Below are positions 45,888 to 57,984 of a DNA stretch of 64,000 nucleotides, piece after piece (the stretch's first letter is position 1; each line of letters begins with the position of its first letter). The position numbers and the translations under genes are program-made. Origin of the DNA: Physcomitrium patens (Eukaryota; Streptophyta; Bryopsida; Funariales; Funariaceae); assembly GCF_000002425.4 (NCBI RefSeq), contig NC_037259.1, positions 617,475-681,474 on the forward strand, given 5' to 3'. The notes under the pieces were generated by a model. That model was not told the DNA's origin. It saw only the letters and a list, made by a program, of their open reading frames with translations, and searched no databases.

Positions 45888-46072
45888 ACAAACAATACAT
45901 GACTATCTTATTGACTAAGTTTTTAACCTACCAATCAACTATAAACATGTATAAGGTCCAATACATGTCTACAAAGCTTCTAAGAAGCTTTGCCATAAGA
46001 TAATATCAAATCTATCTACATTTATCTTCTACCTAGCACTTCTTATCTTGGTAAATATATATGTCCTTGACA

Positions 46073-47960
46073 TTGTCGACTATGGGAAGAATGCATGGTT
46101 TGAAGTCCAACAACAAATGCAAAACATATTGTTGCAAGCAGGAGAGAGGGCCTAGAAGTTTCATCAACAATGGTCCAAGAACAACACTCTAACTTTGTGG
46201 CAGCATAGTAAACCAAATGGAAAGCTTGTTGGCCCCAGTTCTGAGTTTGTAGCTAACAATAGGTCGTAACTTAATTCACCAGACCAAACTTGGCTGGGGC
46301 AATGTATACTAACCTTCTGCAATAAAGATAATCTTTGCATGGGTCGAAAATTTAAAAACAATAATGAAAATGAAAAGACTACTATATATTGTTATTAAGG
46401 ATAATGATGTTAACTTCAATGCAAACATGCAGCAATATTGATTCAGAAAGCTCAAACTAAATTGGCGTTACATCAATTGAAACCTTCGCATGGAATTATG
46501 TCCGAGCAATTTAATTCATGTACCTGGACTTGGATGAGGTGGCATCGACCCAGGAGCCAAGAGCAAGAGCCGTGCCCTAATTTCTGCAACGCTGGCTCCG
46601 CATTAAATGAACCGCTTGCAGCCACGTGCGACGCCAACGTAGCATCATCCACGGATCCACGTGCCCACATGCCTCTCTGGGTCAGGCAACGCACAGGGCC
46701 GATGGATAAATGATAATCATGCGGGACCCTGTGGGCGTGGATAGATGATAATATAATCAGTTGCTTATGGCGACGCCGCAATGGGTGATTGGACAAGAGT
46801 GCCAGCGGACGCTGAATATTTCTTGCGGCGCGGTAACTGGGAGATTTGAGGGGCAGATAGTGGTTTCGATGGTGGCAGAGTGTGGGTTGTGTTGTCTGCG
46901 TGGGGCCAGGTTCATGCTGTCTGGGGAGCAGGAATTCTACGGGTTCGTGAATGTGGCCAAGTGGGGTCAGAGTTGCTCTGGGTCTGTCGCTGGGGATGAG
47001 CAGCTGGACTGTCAAGCTCTGAGGAAATTGAGGCGGGGATGGCCAGACATGGGTGCGCATGTTCCAGAACTTGATAGCGTCCAATCGACCCAGGGCCGTA
47101 GTAGTCAATTTGTCGCCTTCTCCTGGCTGAGTCGACTCAGCATGTCATGTTCCTGCTCCCCATCTCCTACCCTCTTCCAGTGGTTACCTCGATATTAATA
47201 CACCACACAACTCTTACCCCATGCTCTGCCAGTTACACTAATTTCACCACAAATCGGTCCGCCAGGGGTCTACCTTCATTCTAGTCATGTATACGTGGAA
47301 TACATTTTTCCATTACCGCTTACAGCAGCAACTTGGGGAATACGGTTCCTGTCGTTTACCATCTCTACGCAGCCAATCTACTGACGATGGCGAATGATGA
47401 TCGGGCTTCGGGTTGGACAAGCGAGCTTGCCGCGTGCATGTTTGGTCGGGATCGCAAATAATAGCGATGCAGGACAACTGCGGCTAATTTCTCCGAAGAT
47501 CGGAGGTCCTATGGGCGAGTTCCCACACTCCAGATTGGAAGAACGTCCGGAAATGGAAAACTGATTTCCGGAACGATGCTGACGATGCGTTGAGCATGTC
47601 CTACTAGATCTCATGCGACGCCCTAAGTATCTTAGAAATATCAGACAGGAAATGTGGAGCTTGTCGGCCAACCTGCAGGACAATTACGACAATGATCAGT
47701 ACAAACCCACTTGCCTGTTTTGATTTATGGGTAGGACTGTACGTCGTAAGTTTCTATTTTTCCGCAGGGAAGGCCCAAACTCGACATACGAAGATTGCGG
47801 TTCTTGGAGTGTGTCACGTTGTGTTAGGCCTACAACTGCGATGCAAATGTAATCCACACCATCTTCCGGAGTACGCTCACATGACATAACATGGGCGTGT
47901 TTCAAATTTGTGGCTTTTAAAAAGCCCACTTACAGTATTTATGGGTGATTATCGGCTTTG
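46073..47960. other. GC-richer non-coding stretch with two G-boxes
   Basis: Right of the C4 LTR the composition changes. 46073-46440 has no feature I can name. 46600-47960 is GC-richer with several open frames of 65-211 codons on both strands (e.g. minus 47108-46473, plus 46761-47198) that have no domain, no good splice partners and a composition driven by GC. CACGTG G-boxes occur at 46623-46628 and 46658-46663. It may be a promoter or a decayed gene; no gene call is supported. Confidence 0.4.
46623..46663. promoter_or_regulatory. Two G-box (CACGTG) elements 35 bp apart
   Basis: CACGTG at 46623-46628 and 46658-46663, both preceded by C. Such pairs bind bZIP or bHLH factors in plants, including ABRE-type responses. 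There is no clearly identified gene downstream, so their role is uncertain. Confidence 0.35.
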
Positions 47961-50756
47961 TATACTTACCATTTTGTTGTAGATGATATATGTTTCCCTC
48001 AAAAACAATGCTCCGAATTCATGCATGATTTATTGTGTATACTTTTTTTCTTTGTTGCTATATTTTCTATTTTTCTTTTTATAAACAAAATAATGATAAT
48101 TGCTATTGCAAAAGAAACATGTGTTACAATATCAATAGTAAGTTGTTGAAAAAGACGGAAATAAATTAGAAAAAAAAATACTAATATTAATTTTTATAAG
48201 AATCTTTAGATAAGCTTTGGCAAAATATCCAAGATATGTCAACTTCCATTTTTGCTGGTGGATGATCTATTTAGCAAAGATATTTTCATTTTCACAAACA
48301 TTTTTATAAAAATTTAGATCTTGCTATATATTTTATTTCATCATTTGTTTATATATATATATATATATATACACATATTTAAATTTTAAATCAATTAGAT
48401 TTTAAAGTTTCTTCCATGCACAAATATCTTAATTAGATATTATGCAACACAAAAACTAATGTTTAATTATATTCTAAGTCTTTATAGAATTTAGTTTTAA
48501 AAATAATAATCTAAATGAATGGTGATAATCACCAAGTAATTGATTCTTGCATTGTAAATGAACATTTATAAGCAAAAATCTTATTAAAGAATATATTAAG
48601 TAAAGACTAATTATTTCTATTGAAATTTATTAGAGGCTTATATAGATAAAAATACACGGATATAATTTGTATATTATTTTAAACAGCACAATTTATAGCC
48701 AGTAAATAAACATTTTTCAAGTATCTTTTTTATTATAAAGCACCAATACATAAGGATTCATGCTTTGTGATGATATTTATCGTAAGTTTTTTTGTATTTT
48801 GTTGTAGAATTGTAATAATTTTCTTCTTTCTTAAATTTTTAAGTTCTAAATTTTTGTTTATAAGATATTGAGATTTCAATGCTTTGCTCTATTTATGATA
48901 ATATAGAGAATTTTAGTAAAGATGAGATTTTAAAATCACTTTTGAAATTCTAAAGTCAAAATTTTCTAATAAATCTAAATATTTATATGCTTTTTAAACA
49001 TATTTATTATTATTAATACATGATACTAGAAAATAAATAATTATATGTAACATAAATTATATTTAAACTTCATATTGTGTATTTTTAATTTTGGTGATAT
49101 GCTATATATATATAATATAAATAATATTAATAATAAAATAATCTATAACTAAATAATGATAATATATATACATGATTTTTAATGACTTATTAATGTACTA
49201 TTTGAGCTTAATAAAAAAAAATTGTAATTGTAGATTTAAAAAATCTAACTAATCATAATTTTGTTTGGTTTTGCATGGTTTTTAAAGATATGCATTTAAA
49301 ACGAGTAGAAAAATGATAATTCTTAAATAAGATTTGTATCTTTTTTATGTAATTTAATTTATTTTTATTATTATTATTAAGATCCTAGCTTTATATACGT
49401 TTTTTTATTATATTATTTGAATTCTTACCTTTTGATATTAGCTCTTTAATTTTAACTAAATTAATTTTTATAGTGCATTTTTATGTTTTTTTTCTTCTTT
49501 TGTTTGCTCTATTGTAGATTATTTCTTATTGATTAAAAATAATTTTTTTTGAATTTTTTAGCGTAAAGACCATTGGTTGGCAAAGATTAAGATTTGGTAT
49601 TTAACATACATAATGTATATTTTTTTGTTTCAAATTTTTACATAAAATCCTTTTACTCATCCATAGAAGATATTTATTATTTTTAGAATTTAACTTGCAA
49701 CTATAAAATATCTAATAGTGTTTTTTCAACAATAGTCCAAACCTCTTCAATCTTTTTGATCCAAAAAATACAAAAAAAGACTCTTCTATTTTAATTTTTT
49801 AATGATACAAAGAATATTTTGTAACATCTTTCTTTATGTACTTTGTATCCAAAAAAAAACATCTTCTTGTATATTTACATTTATAAAAACCAATATAAGC
49901 TCTTATTCATTAATATTTTTGTTTCATGAAATTTTTATGTAGTACATTCTTTTAATTAATTCATCTATTAATTATCTTAGTATTATATATTTTTTGTAAA
50001 GTAGTATATGAAGTTTTTAATAGATGGTTTAATAGTCCCATATCTATGTGAATAATTTTTGTTTTATTTTCTTTTTTAAAAAAGTAATCATTGCTTGTAT
50101 AAAACCTTCTTGATTGTGCTAAAGTTCTTATCTTGTTTTTTGGTGTAATTTTATTAAAAATACAATCTGTTTTTAAATTACAACAACTTCTCGATAAAAA
50201 TGATTTTATTTTATTGTTGTCATAAGATATAGCTTGATTTGCATCTCCAAGAAATTTATGTCGTTTTAACTTCCATATTTGTACATTGTTTACAGTTGCA
50301 TTACTATTTTTCTTTCTACGTTGTTATAATTTTTTTTAAATATATTTTTTTATCTACTGATTTTTTGAATTATTTTTTAGAGATTATTTTTTAATAAATA
50401 TTTTGATAATTTTTAATACGATTCTTTGAAGACTTTCTTGTTTTTGATAAATAATTAAAATTATATATATATATATATATATATAATTGTCTAACTCCGT
50501 CCAAGAGATACGTAACATTTTGGTCTGTTTGGTGAAGTTGGAGTTTTATTTATCTATATATTACTTCTAGATAATGACCAACTAATCATAGAGGCACAGA
50601 AACTACTATCATATGCTCATTACTTCTTGAGCCGTGTTTTTTCATCCTTAGTTTTTTTTTACCATTCAGATATCATCATCCTCAAAGAACCTTGTTTATA
50701 AAGCAATTCCGATTGTTTTTTCCCATATCTACAATCCAAAAAAAAAAAAAAAAAAA

Positions 50757-50797
50757 CAAAACAAAACAAACAAACAAACAAACAAACAAACAAACAA
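50757..50797. repeat. (CAAA)n microsatellite
   Basis: About ten CAAA/CAAAA units following a 19-base A run. Confidence 0.9.
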
Positions 50798-50888
50798 GAA
50801 TTTTGTAATTTTGTCATAATCTTTTTTTTTATTATGGAACATCCAATTTATCCCTACTACTACCTGTAAGGTTGCTGTTAAAATCTCT

Positions 50889-51113
50889 TCTAAAAGTATT
50901 GTGCATGCATGAATTTTTATAAACACAATCTTGTTATTTTCAATGCTAAGAATCTACATGAAATGAGCTTGGATCCAAATTATAGAATCCATGAATGGTT
51001 TCTAAAAGGATTATGCATGCAAGAGTTTTTATAAATACAATCTTGTTATTTTCTAAGCTAAGAATCTACATGAAATGGACTAGGAATCAAATTATGGAAT
51101 CCATGAATGGTTT
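50889..51113. repeat. Tandem duplication, period 112 bp
   Basis: 50889-51000 and 51001-51113 are about 85-90% alike by eye. Shared blocks are 'acaatcttgttattttc', 'gctaagaatctacatgaaat' and 'gaatccatgaatggtttct'. No coding content. Confidence 0.9.
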
Positions 51114-52707
51114 CTGTATAGCATCAAACATTCCATACCAATCTATAGTTGCTCTAATACTAAAACTTATCTTGTGTTTTGTGTTTTAGCATATGATTCC
51201 GGACTACACCCTGGCAGTGATTCCTCAATATTTCTGACGTCACAATGATATAGGATCTGTTCACGTCATTATACCATTCAATAGGTCTACAAATAACTCC
51301 ACTGTGGCTGATTCCCATGCTCTATTCATTGCCATATTTTGCTTGCAGTAATTTCGTTTGATACTAGGGAGCTAATGCGGTGCATGCAAGTTGAATCAAG
51401 CAAATTCCGCAAAAATATGAATTCCTCCAAGGCACAGCTGATTTAATGGTTCTATGCTAGGATTCCAACATGAAGCTGCACATCTGTCAGGAAAAGCACA
51501 TTTTCCGATGGGGTGGGGTAGATCAGCGGTTGCGGCGAATCACAGCGGAATGTGATGTTGCTTCGCAAGCAAATTTAAACATTCAGGTTCCCTTGCAAAC
51601 TGCAACTTCAATCATGACCACCCTACTTTAGCTTGCAAAAGAGAATGTTTATAAACCCTCAAGCTAGATCAAGGTTGATGTTGTTGCCTCAGCTTAGTGA
51701 CACAGGAGCTACGACGTTGTGGGAGTTACTGCAACTGACAAATTTGTCGTAATGTGTTTGTGACAGAGGTTTAGAAGTGTGTGGTGACCTAACTTCGTGA
51801 CACGTCTTTTGATTTTGCATGATATTTGAGCGCCGATACCATAGTCGATTCATAATCCATTTGACTGACAAGTGAATACTAGTCCGTCGAATTTTGGATT
51901 TGTTCATTTAATGAAGGGACTATCCGTTTCATGAACGGTTGTGACAGTAGGGTCACAATCTATGTCGCCCGCTGTTGCACCAAATCTGACAACTGGGTCT
52001 CATTACACAAAATGGATTTTCCATCAAAGTTTTACAACATTCAAAATCCACATGTTTGTCTTCGTGATGATAACAATCCACACTGTCCTCCACTTTGACG
52101 CATTTTTTTCATGTCAACCACGATGCCAGATAAGTCTCGCATTCAAGTCTTTAGGGTTCAAATTCTTGTTAACTGAATACTCCATGTGGAAACAGCAGCT
52201 GATACAGACCTGCCTTAAGCATCGGAAGGGGGAAGAACCTCTGCTACAGAAATTATTTTCGAAAATTCACGATGAACTATTTCCAATACTCCGGATCATT
52301 TATGCGGCACTCAGGCCTTCCAGAAGATCGGAGTATTCTTCACTCATTTATTCATTTTTCGTTATAGGATGTATAAGACGAATTCATTTTTTTTTTTTTT
52401 TTTTTTTAATTTATTAAATTAATTCTTTTATTCACAGAAGTGGTACTTTATTTGGGTACTGTTCCAGTTCGGTTTCGGAGATGGCACCGGAGGCGAAGTC
52501 AAATAATCTAAGCCTGACGCCCGGATAGGACCCACCAATTAAGAGCAGATTTCGAAGGAGTTGAAGAAGCGGAGCATGTGTCCGGAACACGATGATGCGG
52601 TGATGGAAACATGAAGCAAGCAGCAAGGGCGAGAGTTGGGCCAGAATGGTGGTCCCATCGTGTGGAATCCGGGGGAGTGGAGGTCATTTCCAAAATGGTG
52701 CTGAATC

Positions 52708-52713
52708 CACGTG
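52708..52713. promoter_or_regulatory. G-box upstream of the PA-fold gene
   Basis: CACGTG in 'atccacgtgaca', about 254 bp before the proposed start codon at 52967. A possible bZIP/bHLH site. I see no convincing TATA box between them. Confidence 0.3.
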
Positions 52714-52796
52714 ACACCGTCCGCCGACTCATCGACCCACATGGGCCAGGGCCCACCATTGCCTGGCCCAGCCCACGACCTCTATCTTTGTCGCTG

Positions 52797-52814
52797 CCCC
52801 CCCCCCCCCCCCCC
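52797..52814. repeat. Poly-C run (18)
   Basis: Eighteen C in the region upstream of the following gene; a length-variable simple repeat. Confidence 0.9.
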
Positions 52815-52966
52815 GCTCTCGATCAACCCTCCTGCCACGCTAACAACAATTTGATCCATCATGTTCTCCTGCACGGCAATCGGAGCTCGCGTACTACACA
52901 TGTCCCTGCGACCGTAATCGCTGTTGCAATCCCCATGAGGAGAAGCCACTTGCGGTGCTTAAAATT

Positions 52967-55900
52967 ATGAACGTAGCGATGTCGATGACGCTGCCGGCGG
53001 TCAACGGAAGGCATAGGCGAAGAAGAGAGAGAACGAGAGAGAAGAAATCGTTATTGGTTTCATCACAGGTTTGATGCACAGGTGCTGAGGCGGAAGCAAA
53101 TGGAATTGAAGCCGTGATTGATTGCTAATGATTTTTTGCAGTGGGGAGTTAGCAGAGTTGCGGGAATGCTTCCCGGTTCGGTGAGTCCCCGTTCCTGGAT
53201 TGATGTAGCGCGGAGGTTGTGAGGGTGGAGGTTCGTTGATTTGTTTGCACTTTTTGGAGATGAGCATGTGGAGAGGCGTGCAGCAGGAGAATGAGCTGCT
53301 GCCAGTGAGCGGTGAACATTGAGAGGATCAACGTCGGGGTAGGATTAGAAGGGCGATCAGTCCAAAATGAGCGTTCATAGTGGATTACCTGCTTGGATAA
53401 ATTTGTAGTATCACATTGATGTCGCTCTTTGATTATCGTCATGCAGTCTACCTTCTAGTCGCATAGAGTTGTTCGGAAGATCCAGGGTTTAGTTTCGCAT
53501 AGAAAAGCTTCGACACCACTCAAGGTTGCTCCATATGGTTTCACTAGGACGTGTGAACTGTAGGCGATGTAGGTTTGACACTTTTTCTTCTTTGTGGTTT
53601 CTAGAACCACACTACTGTTGTTTCTCAAGATCAGAGTTCAACTTCATCAGCACTCGGTATCGCTGTCCGTTTTACTGCAGCCTGAATACTTTACTCAGTA
53701 GAAGAGCGGATATTATGTTAAGAGGAAAACTTGATTGTTCTGCCAACTTCAAACAACAATGACGTCAAGGTTTTGCATCCTGAGGTCCACGTTGGCTCTG
53801 TGACACGCTTAGTTCTCGTCTTTTATATCAGTGTTTTTGTACTGACTGCAAAGCTTGTTCTAGGTTAGTCCTCTTCAGTGTAAGTCCGTAATGCTCAAGC
53901 GACTAGTAGCCCAATTATACAAACTATACATGCTTTCTAGACGCTCGAAAGTACAACAGATGGGATCAAGTTGTCCTTGGGGACTTTTGTTGGAAAAATA
54001 CGAGTTGATGAGGGAGATAAGACATTGTTCCCTCGATCAGGACCTAGCACGGTGTCCTTATAATCAAATCTGTCCTCGTGCTTCCGTAATAAAACATGTC
54101 AACATAGCATTATGTTCACGCTGCATGTTTTGCATGGTTCACCTGCAGAACTTTCTCATCTGTTGAATTTCTTGTTTTGCTACTACTACTGTTACTACTG
54201 ATAGGAACTTTGCCCGATGATCGGATTTAGAGAAAAAGAGTTTTCTTCATCCCATTGTGATATACTGACAATTTTGTTAGGGACTACCATCCTGCAGAAG
54301 TTGGAGATAATGTTGTGCTAGAGAATCGTATTTCTTACTGGTGGACGTTCAACTCTGCTGTAAGCCTGACTTACAATCTGATCTCCTTTTGACATGGATT
54401 TAGTTGTACGGATACTTACAGTAATACAAGCTTTGTTCCTTCTATTATTACGTAGGAGTCGAAATAAGTAAATCTGGTAGTAATATAAAGATTGAAGTTT
54501 CCTTGATCATCGTACGATAGCTAGCTCCATGGCAGCTTGATTGATTCTGCCTCTTGACTTCTGCCTACAGCCTCCAGGATGGGTGATGCTCGATCATGCA
54601 ATGGCTATTTCTAAAGTCTAATTCTTTTATATATTAGTCATCAAGTTATTTCCAATACGGAAGAATGTTCTAGATTCTGCATCAAGGGCTGTTTAAGCTC
54701 ATGTGTCGATCACATCAAATTATTGATTATGCAACAAGGTCGCATTTCGAAGACTACTCATTGGCGTCGACACAACTTCCTCCACAATGTAATCGCGAAG
54801 TTATATGGAGCAACCCCAGTGTTGGAATCTCGCGTCAGATGAACTTCTACGACGAGGAAGAACAGCCCAGGGTAAAATCTCCCTCCTAACCCACTGTTGG
54901 TAACGTTACTGGTCAAACGTCTCTGCAAAAACCAAGTTTACGAGTTTGCATAAAACGCTAGGGAAGGACATGAAAAGATGAGGGCTATGCATTGCTCTGT
55001 TCTGTCACTTATTAAAAGATTTCAGTAGGAGATGTTCAATGTTAATGAAGCATTCTGAAATCTCTGATCGTATTTGAGACAATTGGTACTGGCAAACTCC
55101 TAACATTATGAAGGTGAAATCACAACAGGACAAAAAAGGGAAACGAAGTATTTGTGTAGTCGACGAGCAGCGTCCAATCAATAATTTGAAGGCTCCAGGT
55201 GATGTTCTGTTGAGACCACCAGTTTCCAGTGACCAGAGGCGCCCAGCAGAGGAGTTATGTACGCTGGCAGCAGCTGTGATTGACAATTTTGGAGCTGTTA
55301 ACGTTCTTCCAACTGACAAGTTTGGTGCTGTTCACTGGTATAACAACCAGTCTTCAAGCTTCGGTTCTACATACAGTCAGCGATTTGAGACTGCAGAAGA
55401 ATCAATTGGATCCATCAACGTTCAAGGGGATAACAAAAAGTTACTAGAGGATGTTCGGGGGAAATATCATCTCACAGAATCTGGTAGTTTCTCCGTGAAC
55501 GAATCTGGATGGGGGAGGAATAATCCTCTTCATTCTACTTCAGCGGGTACAAGCAATCCTTGTTCGAGCAGAGTATACGATGGTTCTTACTCAAATTCAA
55601 TAACACACATTTGCCCCCTCGATGAGCAAACGCCAGATGATAAAAACGAAAATGACGAGGACGGCGGCAATGAGAGTGGAGGACCTCCGTTAAAACGTTT
55701 TTGCGCTTCATCCAGATATGTAAGCAGTTTTTTTAATTTTTTTAATTTTTTTTCCTTCTCTTCTGTGAGCACACTCGCAATGGTATCTGCATGCTCCTTG
55801 CCCAAACTGATAAAATATGCGGTTTCATTCGAAGCGCTTAAGGTAGTCGAGGTATGTCAGTCGCTAATCATGTATGATTGGTTAATTTGTGAAGCGTCAT

Positions 55901-57984
55901 GGTCGTAGAGATAGTCAGAAAGTTTTGGTGAGCTTCAGTCTTATGTGCCTGCTATGGATGATTTGGGGGTAGTTAGCTTTTAAAATCTTAATCCATTTGA
56001 TTTTAAATCTTTTTGCGGTGTCTGTGCCATTGTCTACGTTGAGGGCGTGTCAATCACCGGGTGTATCGTTGGGAGTATTTTCCTTTCGATATACATAATG
56101 AAAGATTGATGAACTGACTGGTAGTTCTTTTGTCAGGTACAGAATGTACAGGAAAAGAGGACTGATAAAAGACATGTGCATTTCTTATCCCCAGAGCCTA
56201 TCTCTGCTGATTGTAATGAGTTATTGCAAAGTTCAAACTTGAGACACAATTTCGATACGAGAACAATATCACCCCCTACTTCACATGTTAACATTGGTTA
56301 CCCCAAATCGGAACCATCTGGACTTCCTTCAGCTTCCAGTGCCCCCCCTCTGCCTCACCGTGGTTCCAGAAAATCCGCACAATCCCTTGATCTAAATGAG
56401 CTACCAAAGCCCTCAGTTGAAGAAGATTCAAGAAGTTCCTTGAATTCTTTCGGGTCGGATGATGGATCGGTGCGTGAAATACGCTCTAACTATAAATTTG
56501 CTTCCATTGGTCGACAAGCATATTTGCGGGAGCGCATGGAGGAACGACAGAAACTTCAGGTATGTCTCCAAGTTTCAGAAGTATTTGATTATTTGAAGTG
56601 ATGGCTAAGGTAGGAACTCGGATTCCTTACTGCAATCCAAGTTTTTCAAGTTCTCACATCGATGTTTCTTGCAACCACTCTCATGCATGAATACGTTACC
56701 AGTAATTTCTTACATGTTTCTGTTCTTAGAATGCACTTATGTTGTGCTCAAAACCAAACATCTAAAATGCCACCAAATTATGTGGGAGTTTTAACTGCTA
56801 TTAGGGAACCTGTTACGTATAGTAATCACTTTTCAATGTAAATGTTTTTACGGGTATGTAATTCTTTCATCCGGCTGATCTAGTTCATTGTCTTTGCTTT
56901 CAGGATGCTACTCCTGCATCCATCCTGGGTCTGCCGGAGACGCATGGAGCAGAGAGATGTCGTTATGTTGTAGCTCCGGAGGTATGTACTTTCAGTTTTT
57001 ATAAAGTAATTGTAAGATTATTGTTTCGTCATAAATTATTTTTCTATGAAGCCCGTTGAGGAATTCACTACATAGTAGACTGTAGGTGGGTCAGTATAAA
57101 GGTATTTGCTTACTTTAAGGTTTTTCAGGTTAGAGTATCGACTCTTTCACAAAAATTTGTTCGAGTGTCGCAGACTTTATTTAACCGTAGTCTGGTGCTT
57201 TTTACGTAGGATCTGGTGTGGTTGAATATTCGACATTATTGCGGAATGGTGCTCGACCTAGAAACCAGAGCTGTTCTGGGAACTGCGGTTCTCTTTATAC
57301 CCAATGGTTCCAATAATCGAAAATCTTCTTGGGTGACAAGCGTAAACACTGTTGAGGGCCGATGGGAGGTCGCCATTAAAGATTGCGAAGGAGAGATACA
57401 ACTGGCGAAGCTGATGCTTACCAGCACTGCATTTGGACTAGCTTTCTTCAGTGTGCGGCCGCAGCAGAAAACTTTTGCGCTAGCCTTCCTGAGCATTGTC
57501 GCTGGCCCTACCAGACTTTCCCATCAACTGTTTGTAGACGCTAATCGAGGAGATCAAGTCTATGTCTTTGGGTAATCATTCCAAACCATCTCATGCACCC
57601 TTGGATATACATCGCCATCGCAGATATGTAGACATTACTCGAAATTCAATTGTCAGTCAAAGGTTAAAAGGTTCTTTCATGTAAGCTATTATTTTGTGCA
57701 GATACGAGGAGCCCTGGGAATCCGAAGCGGGAAGAATAGCAGATGTCAGGGTCCGACCTGGTAGAATAATAGAAGCTGGAAACATGGAGATTGTGGAGAT
57801 CGATTTTACAAAGGGCCGATTAGGGGGTTCCATCACCACCCCAAGTGGCTTCAGCGGGGGCTTGGTGACGCGATCAGATGGACTCTGGATTGGTGTTATA
57901 ACTGGCCAAACTGTGGAGGGTCATTCATCTCTGATTGATTTTTCTTCTGCATACAATGTCCATTCCCTCCTTGATGAGTTGTAG
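52967..57984 (+). CDS. Multi-exon protein with Cys-rich part, EAR-type motif and inactive trypsin-like domain
   Basis: Proposed exons, all with GT-AG borders and matching phase unless noted: 52967-53068, 53142-53180, 53459-53524, 53605-53656, 53785-53863, 54281-54359, an unresolved exon ending 54871 (probably 54674-54871), 55129-55719, 56137-56559, 56904-56981, 57210-57571, 57702-57984 (stop). About 780 residues. The N-terminus is basic (RHRRRRERTREKK, NLS-like). Residues about 90-110 are Cys-rich (WLCDTLSS, CFCTDCKACS). The middle is polar and probably disordered, with LDLNELPKP (56389-56406), a DLNxxP EAR-type repression motif. A basic helix YLRERMEERQKLQ follows. The C-terminal 220 residues look like a chymotrypsin/HtrA fold ending PSGFSGGLV then WIGVITGQ; the Ser is at 57853-57855. 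The His and Asp positions read WVTSVNT and FGLAFFSV, so it is probably not an active protease. Exons from 55129 on are firm; the first six are a phase-based inference. Confidence 0.75.

Larger units (their letters stand above)
34204..46072 (-). mobile_element. Chromovirus copy C4 hosting C5 and solo LTR D4 in its 5' LTR
   Basis: Minus strand. pol spans 34204 to about 36600, gag 36700-37620, leader to 37819. The 5' LTR is in three pieces: 37820-38099, 44464-44540 and 45888-46072. The pieces sum to 542 bp and read on continuously against the 17.3-17.8 kb LTR. C5 lies between pieces one and two, D copy 4 between two and three. The 3' end of C4 is missing at 34204. Confidence 0.8.
47961..52960. 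other. AT-rich intergenic DNA
   Basis: Very AT-rich to about 50500, with no retroelement domain recognised. Simple repeats: (TA)n at 48350-48371 and 50461-50486, A run at 50738-50756, (CAAA)n at 50757-50797, T run at 52387-52407, C run of 18 at 52797-52814. A 112 bp tandem duplication lies at 50889-51113. 51200-52960 has more mixed composition. A CACGTG at 52708-52713 is about 250 bp before the first proposed exon of the next gene. Confidence 0.6.

Noticed and set aside
46473-47108. 211-codon minus-strand frame as a gene
   Set aside because: No domain, His/Pro/Arg-rich composition from GC-rich DNA read in the opposite strand, overlaps another equally open plus-strand frame.
47378-47929. Two minus-strand frames (101 and 77 codons) as genes
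   Set aside because: Short, no domain, no splice partners.
52611-52970. 119-codon plus-strand frame as the start of the PA-fold gene
   Set aside because: Pro/Ser-rich translation through the poly-C run; no donor fits in phase to the next exon, while the ATG at 52967 does.
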